From Cruorifilaria tuberocauda (Eukaryota; Nematoda; Chromadorea; Rhabditida; Onchocercidae), in assembly GCA_013365365.1 (NCBI GenBank), contig JABVXU010000113.1:78394-142393 (forward strand): a stretch of 64,000 nucleotides of DNA, in the 5' to 3' direction. Positions within the stretch are counted from its first letter, which is position 1. Each line of letters opens with the position of its first letter. The position numbers were made by a program, and so were the translations under genes. The notes beneath the pieces are model-generated. The model did not search any database. It saw nothing but the letters and a program-made list of their open reading frames with translations, and was not told where the DNA came from. Shown in pieces: positions 39,423 through 49,700 of the stretch.

Positions 39423-41209
39423 CTAAGAATGGTCAGGAATCTCACTGGTACGGATTCGGCCAATCAGTCGTTTCATGCCCTGCACTACGTTCCGAGTTTG
39501 TGGGGTTAACTCTTCATCTCTTGCATGAAGGAGCTGAAATACTAAGACAATGCAAGTAGAAAAATACTTTTCAAAACTTTATTTTTTCCCACCAAAATAA
39601 AAAGTTTCCTGAAAGATTTGACTCCTAAAAAAGCTGCAAAAATTTCAAATTCAAAATTCTAACAAAAACCTCATTGACAAGGAAAGTATTTTCATCGCCC
39701 TCTGTTTCGTTTCCTGCAACTACTGGTGTACCGGCAACAGAGAATGCGACTTCTTCTCGACGTAGAGTTCGAAACTTAATATCATCACTGAAAATTTAAA
39801 TCTGAGTTCGAAATTTTTCTTTGAATGAAACGAAACAGTAAAAAAAGACACTTTTATCGAAAATATATATGATACGATGTTTTATTTTGATGTCTGAAAA
39901 GTATCATATTAAATCTAAGAGGTATTTTACTTACCCATTTTGGACCTTTGGCGTTATAGCCCGCGGCACACGAACATTTCCAGAAGGCGTTTTCAACACA
40001 AAAGGTTTGGGATTTTTGGACCTAAATAATAAAAACCAAATGAAGAAAGAAAAAAGGATGTTTTATAGGAGAAAGAAAAAAACATCATCTAATGAAACGT
40101 TTCTGTAAGCACCAAATAGGAATATTAAAATATTTTGCTTACTGGAAAAGGATATCAAAAATTAAACCCACGCTGGAGTCCTTATGTTCGACAATGTATG
40201 GGATGGTTCTGGAATTAATTTTCGTTGCCCTCTAAGTCGATTGGCCCAAGCGGTTAATTTCTGCTCCATTTTTGATTCGTTTTCAGTTTCCTGACTAACG
40301 CTAGGTTCAGCGACAGATTCATCGACTATAGCATCTAAAATATTGTTTAGGATTTTCGACAGAAAGATTTATTTATACACAATGAAATATTAAAATCTGA
40401 TAATCTTTGGCGAAAATAAAAAATTTGATCATAAGAATGAGGAAGGAATTTTGATTTGCAAAAAATTACCAGTAGCCTCACGTGTTGAAATGAATTCATA
40501 GAGACTGCTTTTGCGAAGTTTCTGAAAGCTAATAATAACATTTTGCGACAATTTCATCATTTTTCCATTATTCAAAACCCAATATGTCTGACCCAGAGAT
40601 TCTATCGCGTTGGAAATGACTGAATAATGTTGTCAAAGGACACTAGAATTTCTACCCAAATTTTTTTGCCACACTCATGCAATACTCAGCTGCTTATCTA
40701 TATGAAGTATACTCATCCTTCATGAGAAATTTTCTTAGTATGATTTAGCTAGAGAGCACTGATGTTGTCAAATTTAACATTAAACACACTTCTGGCAGCT
40801 GATCGATTTCCTGGAAATATGCCTCAAGAACGCCATTTACATCAATCAGTCGCTGAATTTCCGCTAATTTTGCTGCGCCTAAAAGAATAACAGAGATGAA
40901 TTGAATATTTCTAATACTAAAAACGAAGCTTAATCATAATTTTCCACGGTTCTCTATAAAGACGGGTCATAAAGTTAATTTTCAATCAACAAGCTTTGGT
41001 AAGTAAGTCCACAAAGAAAACGACTGTCATGCGAACTGCTTGCTAACCATTGCAATCATTCATTAAGATTGATGACTGATTGGTCCAATCTGTATCTAAT
41101 CATTCATCAGAGAGAGAATTAGAGTCTTATTCCTGATCAACACACCTTGCCTCTCGAAGTTAATCTTCCACTCTTGAATTCGTTCGAATAAATGATCAGA
41201 TTGCGCCAT
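39423..41209 (-). CDS. Borealin-like chromosomal passenger complex subunit
   Basis: Exons: 41209-41146, 40878-40790, 40521-40470, 40334 to about 40168, about 40028-39920, 39787-39670, 39533-39423; roughly 220 residues. The N-terminus is a predicted helix pair (FERIQEWKINFERQ, AKLAEIQRLIDVNGVLEAYF) followed by KLRKSSLYEFI. The middle is acidic and serine-rich, then KPFVLKTPSGNVRVPRA. The C-terminal domain has EVAFSVAGTPVV and LTPQTRNVVQGMKRLIGRI, which parallel human borealin (KTPGLRTPAAG, YNISGNGSPL, LDPEALGNIKKLSNRLAQI). C. elegans CSC-1 is the functional counterpart; it binds BIR-1/survivin and ICP-1/INCENP to place Aurora B on chromosomes and the midzone. The identification rests on domain order and motif spacing, not strong identity. 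The exon 4 to 5 junction is unresolved: phase requires a weak donor (ATT then GTCGAA) or an unseen microexon. Confidence 0.6.
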
Positions 41210-41758
41210 ATAGATAAATTTTAACTGTATCCACAAATGAGATTTAATGGAATTCTTCCAGTGAGAACACTGCAAACAAAACTGCACATCAGCTTCACAA
41301 CACGTAAATAAACTTCATATTCATAGCCTAATTTTCATTTTAAATTTTAGTGACTGAACAAATACGCCAACTACAAATAAATAATATGAGTAACAATCTT
41401 ATCTATATATGCTTAACTGATAATATTAAGCCAACTACCTATTATGTTACTCTATTACATCTGATAATTTCTTTTCTCACTTAGCAATTCCATTCCTTAC
41501 ATTTATTCACTCAAACTTTCCCATTAAGAAATAACTCAAAATAATGTTAAGTAATACATTATACAAAGAAAAATAATCGAAAATGATCAGGTCACAAATA
41601 GCATAATTAAATTACTTCAAATCTTAACGATTGAATAAGTAAACTAAAATGATTGTGCTATCAAAAATCTTACAATCTCCATTATGAATACAAGTAAACA
41701 AAAACATCAAAACTCTTAGTGAGGAATTGTATAAAAGTAGAATTTCACCCCTACGCAG

Positions 41759-41992
41759 CTACAGGTTCCTCATAATTCTATCAAATATTATCACTAAGTC
41801 TTTTTCCGTATAATTAAAATCTATAATGCTTACAACAAATCTCCCAAATATCCGGAACGACCACTCGATAACCGTAGAATTTTCAAAATCAAAGTCATAA
41901 TTCGAAATCGTAACGTATGCCCGAAGATTCTTCCTCATCCCTAAACTTCGGGCATACAATACCATCCGCACGATACTCCGGAATAACCCCAT
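41759..41992 (-). CDS. Hypothetical 77-residue single-exon ORF
   Basis: Starts MGLFRSIVRMVLYARSLGMR after AACCCAAAATGG and ends at a TAG. Its composition is less AT-rich than the flanks and codon use is plausible. I recognise no family, signal peptide or convincing membrane helix. It contains a 12-bp inverted repeat (41915-41926 and 41946-41957), which is unusual for ordinary coding sequence. It may instead be part of the divergent promoter or a degraded element. Confidence 0.25.
   Translation of the reverse strand: MGLFRSIVRMVLYARSLGMRKNLRAYVTISNYDFDFENSTVIEWSFRIFGRFVVSIIDFNYTEKDLVIIFDRIMRNL
41915..41957. other. Inverted repeat (12-bp perfect arms, 19-nt loop)
   Basis: GTATGCCCGAAG and its exact reverse complement CTTCGGGCATAC flank a 19-nt loop. 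The GC-containing arms stand out against the AT-rich background. Confidence 0.8.
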
Positions 41993-42450
41993 TTTGGGTT
42001 AGCAAGGAAGGCACGGTCAACCGGATTTCGGGGGTATCAATGTCTTAGTGTTGTCCGAATGCTGGAGAATGAATTGAGTCACCGGTATGTCTAGCTAGGA
42101 TGAGAGATTGAGTAAAAGTTCAAGTAAAATATGCATTTTGGATAGGCTTAACTGAATGGATATTGAAAGACTTATATATTGATCCATGATCCGGACGACG
42201 GAGAATGTATGCCGAAAGGAATTGTTCATGTTTGTGCCAGAGACCTGGAGTAAAAGCAAGAGATTGAGTTAAAGCTTAAGATCAAGTTTAGATTAATTTT
42301 TTTTTAGTTTGTTTTAATGTTACAATTAGGATTAGAAACCAGTAGCAGATATGTAATTATAACCCTTTATTCCTCTATCCGTTGATTTATCTATAATTCG
42401 AAGGTTACATCGAACTTTCGTACTTGGAAATATTTATTTGCATGTGGTTT

Positions 42451-42455
42451 TTTAG
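42451..42455 (+). promoter_or_regulatory. Probable trans-splice acceptor of rpl-38
   Basis: GGTTTTTTAG ends 11 nt before the ATG. No upstream exon is seen, so a spliced leader would leave an 11-nt 5' UTR, typical of nematode ribosomal protein genes. Confidence 0.6.
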
Positions 42456-42466
42456 GACTTCCAGAA

Positions 42467-43217
42467 ATGCCAAGACAAATAACGGAAATTAAAGAGTTTT
42501 TGATGACAGCTCGAAGGAAGGATGCGAAATCCGTAAAAATTAAGAAGAATGCAGATAATGTGAAATTTAAGGTGCGATGCAGCAAATATCTTTACACCCT
42601 CGTTATTCAGGTAAAAAGTTTTTCTGGGTTTCGTAATTTTTCCTATTCATACGAAGTGAAATCAATTCATGTCTGGAGCTTAATTATCGATTGTTGTTGG
42701 TTGAATAGTAATCTATCCTCCAAATATTCTACTGCTGATAGCTATGCTTCTCTGAGTTTTATATCTTGTAGTGAATTACCGGAGTGCTTGATTGTGCTAA
42801 TATTGCTTATTCATCTTTGGTAAAAAAAACAATCAAATACAAATAGGTTTAATTATTCTCCCAGAAATGTTTCATTTTCATAAATTTGTTTTAAAATCCA
42901 TAAATGCAGACACACTGTGAAATTTGTTGATGCCTTGATTCTTGTATTAGTTCCTTCAAAATGTTCCTTACTCGGTAAATTTCTTAACATTTCATTTCAT
43001 CGAGAATTTCAAGATTCGAAAATTGTTCAGAATTTCAATTTTGCCCAAAGTAATAATGTGATTACGGCAGTGAGTCAATTCCTTGTTTCGATTCATACAT
43101 TTTTACGGAGAAATGTTTTTTGAATACAATAGAAATTCCTATTTTTAGGATAAAGAAAAGGCCGAGAAACTGAAACAATCATTGCCGCCAGGTCTTCAAG
43201 TAAAAGAGTTGAAGTAA
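42467..43217 (+). CDS. rpl-38: 60S ribosomal protein L38 (eL38)
   Basis: Two exons, 42467-42610 and 43149-43217, giving 70 residues, exactly the length of human RPL38. [45 protein letters not shown] and [17 protein letters not shown] are almost identical to the human protein. eL38 sits on the solvent side of the large subunit near the A-site finger and in vertebrates influences translation of Hox mRNAs. The 538-bp intron contains open frames (42467-42823 read-through and 42917-43123) that are not coding. It is transcribed divergently from the borealin-like gene and convergently with the channel gene. Confidence 0.98.
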
Positions 43218-43760
43218 GAATATCGTGGATTGATTTCGAATTTGTTGTGTTTGTTGTATTTATTTCAATTTATATATGATTTACTGTGTAAGTCTTGAAT
43301 AAAAATACTTTTTGAATTAATTGTAGTCCACACTTTAGTTGTAGTACATTGACCTCTTCAGCTTATGAATAAGTATAACGATTACAGTTCGGATATAAGA
43401 GAATAATCATTAGGGTAACTTTGAATAATTGTCTGTTATTTATGTGTAATCTATATTTTATATATAGTATGAGAATATTTTGCGTTTCGCAGAATGGACG
43501 AATTAGTGAAAAGAAATTTTTATCAGTTGAGATGTATTTATCATACATTATTTGATGCATCAAAACGATGGAAGATCTATTTGCGTACTAAACATTGGTA
43601 ATTTTTTAATAAGTTTTACTTTGAAATAAAGGCGTTAGATATATTGCCATCGAAAGGTTAAATCAGAATCAGGAGCTGTCTGTCCTGAAAGGGAAATATT
43701 GGAGTAAAATTTAGTTGTCATGAAAATTCAAATTTCACAAACTGTGGATCTCTAGAAAGC
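43218..43760. other. Convergent 3' region of rpl-38 and the channel gene
   Basis: 543 bp between facing stop codons. AATAAA at 43298-43303 serves rpl-38. TTTAAT at 43605-43610 gives ATTAAA on the minus strand, a possible signal for the channel gene. The minus frame 43363-43563 is not supported. Confidence 0.55.
43298..43303 (+). terminator. Polyadenylation signal of rpl-38
   Basis: Canonical AATAAA 81 bp beyond the stop codon. Confidence 0.7.
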
Positions 43761-46700
43761 TTAAAAACACGTCTGATGTGTTTCAGTTTTCATCCATGGG
43801 CATTTGAGATTGGTTGGGGCACACGGACTGTGTCCAATCGCACAGTACCAATCATGATAAAAGAAGAGAAATACAGTTATAACAACCAACAAAACATAAA
43901 ATACTAGTGAAATGATTTCGAGACGTCGAATCACTCGTTGCCATTTGCTTTGCAAATTGTCTTGTGGCATAAGATTCATCATTTCGGCACTGGAATTTCG
44001 TGAATATTTCGAGTAAATTTATCAAAATTTTTTAGCAATTTTTTGAAAGATATTCGAGTCATTGGTACTGTTTAAAATTTTTAAAAAGACTTAAAATGTA
44101 TAGCTATGAAATATATAATTCATCTGGAAGTTTATTGAAATGTAAGCCATCTCGGTGATATCACTACGTTAATCTAATTTAACAGGGATATAAATATGTA
44201 TATTTTTATAACTTAATGTATTTGATCACTTTAGAGGAATGGGAAATTACTCAAAAAAAGATAAGGACTGATCATCAAAGTTTGAATGATTAAATGAATC
44301 TAAATAAGTATTTGATTATATAATTTAAGCTATAACCTGAACTATTTGTAATATTTATAGCTTTTTTTCAATATTAAATTAAAATTAACAAACAAACCGT
44401 ATTGCATTAACGGATGTTTCAATATTTTTTATCGTATCAATCAAATATTCCCATGACTGATTGTATACCTGTTCAATGTCATCGCACTCTGTCGTCAAAT
44501 TTGATGCAATGGAAAATCGTCCCCTCCATATAGCTGATGAAGAAACTCTTGCTGAATCATTCTATAACTTTAATTCAGGTTTTTTTATATTTACTGATTA
44601 TATATGATCATTTAGAGATTAGCAAATATTAAAATTAATATCAGAATTAACTAAAGTAATTTCTGTTGATGAATTTTACATCATAATATGCGATTAGAAT
44701 TATATATATTCTAATCCAGTTAGAAATTTTTTTAAGTTAAAATTTCGAAGTTAGAATATCGGCTTATTTGTTAAGGGAATAATAGTTTGTAAAAAATTTA
44801 ACTTGCATTCATCAACTGATGTAAATTAATCTGCAATTATATGAAAGTGATTGATTGAAATGAATTAACTTATACGTACAATTAGCCGTTTGTTGATTTC
44901 ATTCGAAGGAACTGAACTGAAATAAACGTAAACATATAGGCAAATAAGTACAATACATACACGTAAACATACGTAAACAGGCACGTAAACATATATGTAA
45001 CATTTTAATTGATACAGTATTTAACTTTACTAAAATCAAATTCATTCGTTCTATAAAATGTAATTTGATTTATCTGTTAACAATAAATATATTCAAACAA
45101 ATAAAATTTTGTATCTCCGATTGATTTATTGATTTAGTTAAATTAATTATTAATTAAATATACCCAAACAATATTTGATTTGTTTATTCAGAAGAAAAAT
45201 TACCGTGGTAATTTTATATTAATATCGTATGAAAGCCAATGTAAGTACCACGGAATATGATTGTTACGTTTCAAATCTTTTTCCAGAAAAACGAACATTG
45301 ATGTTGTAACTGTTGATGAACCAATTATTGCCAATAAAATAAAATAATATAAACCTATAAATTTTAATTCTAAATTCAAATATAAACATTTAAAGCATTG
45401 AATGAAAAAAAAAAAAAAGAATTCCTTATTTGTAGAAGGCATGGCATGAGTGGAAACATTACGTTTTTTTCCGCTTTTTTCCTTTTTCTAAACCATTTCA
45501 ATCAATGATTCCTGATGCGGAATTAACTTAGCAATAATTTAGCGATAAATTAAAACCTATGAAGTAGAAGGAAATTTTGAAAATAATTTCCAGCATTAAA
45601 CGAATATTGTTTATGCTTGTAAAGTTTTGCACAATAACCGGATTGGAAACCGGATTTATTTCTGCTGTAATGGTAAGTTTAAAAGGAAGAAAAAAAAACT
45701 GCTAACCAATTAATGGAATACCAGAAAATGAACCACGTCCTTTTCGAGAACCTGACATGCTAAATTTTGGCATATCCTCAACAATTGCAAGTAATATAAC
45801 ACTCATACTCATTAATGTCATTATACCAAGGCGGAACTTTGCATCTCTTAAATTTAATTAATTAAATTTCATTCTCAACTTTTCTGTTTTTTTTTTGTCT
45901 TATCTGTTTTCTTCGTTTTACAATTAAGGATTGAATTAAGTACAGTTATGCTTTACTGTACATGATACTGATATTGATATTGATAAGTACAATTATACTT
46001 TATTGTATTTGAGTAGCTGAATACATTTACCTCAATTTACCACTTGTGCTTGGTGTATGAAATCCGATAACAGCTACTAATGTAATTATTGTACTTGGTA
46101 TAACTAAGTTAAAAACTGAAATAGAAATTAATTACTTGAAATGTTTACAAAATTATTATTATTTGAAACTCATTTTCATTAGATTTTTATTTCTATTAAA
46201 TTTAAATTTAGTTAAGTTTATATTAAATGAAATAAAGTATTACCATAATAGAAACTTTGTCGAATTAATACAAGTTCCATAATAATCATTTCCCAGAATA
46301 ATGGTGGATCCAAATAATCATAGAGAAAACTATCCGATACGATATTACTATGACTCTTAGAAAATAAAATTGTCAATTTAAGTAAATTATATCGTAGAAA
46401 TCATCAGTCAGGTTTATTTTAAAATAAGATAAAATCATGAAAATATATTAAAATCATAAGATTTGAAAAATCATAATGATAAGATTGAAAAATAATAAAC
46501 CGTTTATATTACTCGGTAAATTTTTTAAAAATACATTAAAATGATTTTACATCCTGAAAATAAGACTGAAGAAACTTTTTTTAGAATATAAATTGAGATA
46601 AGCAATTTTTTTAAGAGTAAATTTTTAAGTTTTTAAGAGTAGTGATAGTGATAAGTTGGAAAATCATGCTTTTGCTTAAAAGTGATAAATGAAATATAGG

Positions 46701-49700
46701 AAAAAACTATTAATAGTAAAGTGATTAATTTTATAATGCAAAATATATAATTCATTGAAATCTATCATTATCATTAAATATTTGATACTTGATAAGTACA
46801 ATTATATTTTATTGTATTTGATCATCAAATAATTTTGATCTAATTCTTGAATTTTTAAATTACAAAATTAAAAAAAAAATGAATTCTATTTAAAACAGTT
46901 CGAAATTAATTTTCGATTTCTTCTTTTTCTTACTTTTACCTTTGAATTCAATTAGAAATTTAAATGTTATAATATAAAAACTTATTTCTTACATATTATG
47001 ACAGAATTACTGTAACAAATTATAATTAATTTGATAAAGATTAATAAAGATATAAAGAATAACAATTAACTATTTCTATTGTTTTATTTTCTTTGTCGAA
47101 AATATAATATCAAAAAATTATACTGAATATTGGAAATTGAATATCGAAAGTAGAATAAATGAAAAATAATGAATTTAAAGTTTATAAATTATTTGGAAAA
47201 TAGCACTGACCGAATCAAGTTGCCATTCTTGATTATCGTAGAAATCAATCAAGCTAAGACGATTGGAATATAAGGCATATTTGATCGAATCGTTTGAATG
47301 AGCCCAAGAGCCAAACAATAGAGTACATTGCTGTCTGGAAACAAACCGGAAAAAATGCATTAATCCCGAAAAATATTTCAGGAAAAAAAAACAAACCGAA
47401 AATTCTAAATTGAAAAAGCGAGGAAAAATAATTTGCTAATTTATGAGAAATTCAAATATTTTCGAGAATTAAAATTATTATCGCTACTAATTAATTAATA
47501 GAAATGACTGGCATATTCTTTCACAGATAAATTACAGGTAATTTTCACAGGTGATTTAGCAAAGCTTTTTGTTTTTTAGGCTAATAGCATGAAATAGTTA
47601 AACTTACTTTCCAGTATTGACCAATTTCTAGTTTTAAAATCTATTTAAAACAGGTAAAATGAGTTTTTCATAAACGCAATACAAATAGAAATTTAATTAA
47701 ATATCACGTCAAATTAACGTGAAATCAAATTAAGTAAGACTAACATATCGAAAGGGAAAAATTTCACATCCAATTTGCATAATGATTCTGTTGAATAAGG
47801 CAAATAATAGCGAACGTTTCCCGTGTAATTTACACGGACGTCATTATTACTTAGTAATTTCACCGCTTGATTAAAGTGATGACTGAAAAATTAAACTTTA
47901 ACATATTCATCATTTCTTCTCATTTCAAGAATTTTCAAAGTGAACGCAGCGAATTTATTTTTATAAATGAACTATTTGATAATTATTTTTTAATTAATCA
48001 ATAATTGATGAATCGCACTAGCTTTAATCGATAGATTCAATTGAATTCGAATAGCAATGGAGTGATAACCTGTAATAGAGAGAAAACTCGGGAATCCAAA
48101 TATCATTTGAGGAAAGGAAAATCTCGGTAGCACCATCATAATCGTTCGGATTCCATTGCAAGAAATCATCTTTCCAATACTAAAATAAATTTGAAATATT
48201 TTAAATTATTATTTTGCATATTTTAATCATCAAATATTAATAATTTATTGTTTGATGCAGAATTTTATAATTAAAATTATTAATTAATAGCTAGAAATGA
48301 CATAGCAACAAAAAAAAAACTTTGCTAAAAAAACTTTGAAATATAAAAAATAAATCAGTAATAATTCAAATCTCTAAAATAAATTTTATGACAAACTCTG
48401 TTGAATAATCAAAAACTAACTATTAAATAATATAAAAGATGGATTAAGAAAAAAAAAACTATTTTATAGTTTATGAAAAATTTTACAAATTGAAACAAAG
48501 TTTTGATAATATTCATTGTTTAATAGAAACAAGCAATTTTTAAGTGGAAAATTTTGAAATATAAAAAGTAAATCAATAATAACTCAATAAAGTAAATCAA
48601 TAATAATTTATAACAAACTCTGTTAATTAATAATACAAAAATTATTAAATAATTATTAAAACTTTGAAATATGAAAAATACGAAACAGAAATAATACAAA
48701 AATTAAGTTGAAGAAAAAAAAATTATATTATAATTTATGAAAAACTTCACAAATTCAAAGAAAGTTTTACTGTTATTGATTGTTGAAGTTTGAATAAGAA
48801 TTGATAGGAAGAAAAATTTCCCCTCAATAATTAATTTTAATTTTACAAAACGAAAAAGAAAGCGAGGCAATCGTTTTGCCATCAGAAAATTTTTCAGGAA
48901 CTGATAAGTTGAAAAAAAAAAGAAACGAAACAAGAAATAACAAAGTTTCATATCGCTGACAACAATTACTAAATAAAACGAATTAGAAGAAAAATAATTA
49001 ATCAAAAATAAATATAAAATAGAAAAATTAGAAATCAAATTGAAATAATTTTTAAATGGAATTGTAAGAAACAAATTAAGCAATCAATAAATTGTTATAT
49101 CAAAATTGTGTAAATACATTTAACTAATTTAACTATTTAACTAAAAGATACTTAATTAATTAATTAAGTAATTAGAACTAAAATGGATAGAGGGAAGTTT
49201 TTAGTATCATTTAAACCAGAAATTAGCAATATCAATTAAATTTGTTTATGTAAACTAAAAAAAAAAATTTCTTTCATCTAACCGGTTTTATAATATTTAT
49301 CATTTCATGAATGATTGAAACTATCAAACATTTCAATATTTTCACAAATTTAAAGTTGAAAAATTATCAAATATTTATAAATAAATAATTTCAATAATTT
49401 TATATCAAAATTGAAATTGAAATTAAATAATTACTTATGTAATAATAGTGAGAAATGAATTTTTTTGTTGTCATTTTTTGCGATTTTTTTTCTTTTCTTT
49501 AACAAAATAACATGGAGAAATTAATTCATCAGTATTATTAAACTTTTAGAAACAATTTTTCACTTCCCCCTCATCTCCCCCGCTATCTTATCATCTTGCC
49601 ACTTCTCCCGCACCCCGCCATATATCATCTTTCCCCGATCGGATTTGCACATCCCTCTTCGTTATTTCATTGTCGATTAGTTCCATCAATTCTTTTTGAG

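Larger units (their letters stand above)
41210..42466. promoter_or_regulatory. Divergent promoter region of the borealin-like gene and rpl-38
   Basis: 1.26 kb between start codons on opposite strands. The right half (about 41750-42260) is less AT-rich and has recurring CCGGA/TCCGG cores near 41850, 41975, 42013 and 42190. It also contains a small open frame with an internal hairpin (41759-41992, listed separately). Confidence 0.45.

Noticed and set aside
41759..42260. Possible transposon terminal fragment suggested by inverted repeat and CCGGA cores
   Set aside because: No transposase, target-site duplication or terminal repeat pair was visible; retained only as a structural observation.
42917..43123. 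68-codon frame inside the rpl-38 intron
   Set aside because: No start context or family match; the two flanking exons give complete L38.
48703..49083. 126-codon hydrophobic minus-strand frame inside the channel intron
   Set aside because: It is Phe/Leu/Ile-rich as expected from AT-rich DNA, has no channel motif and does not fit the phase-closed channel model.
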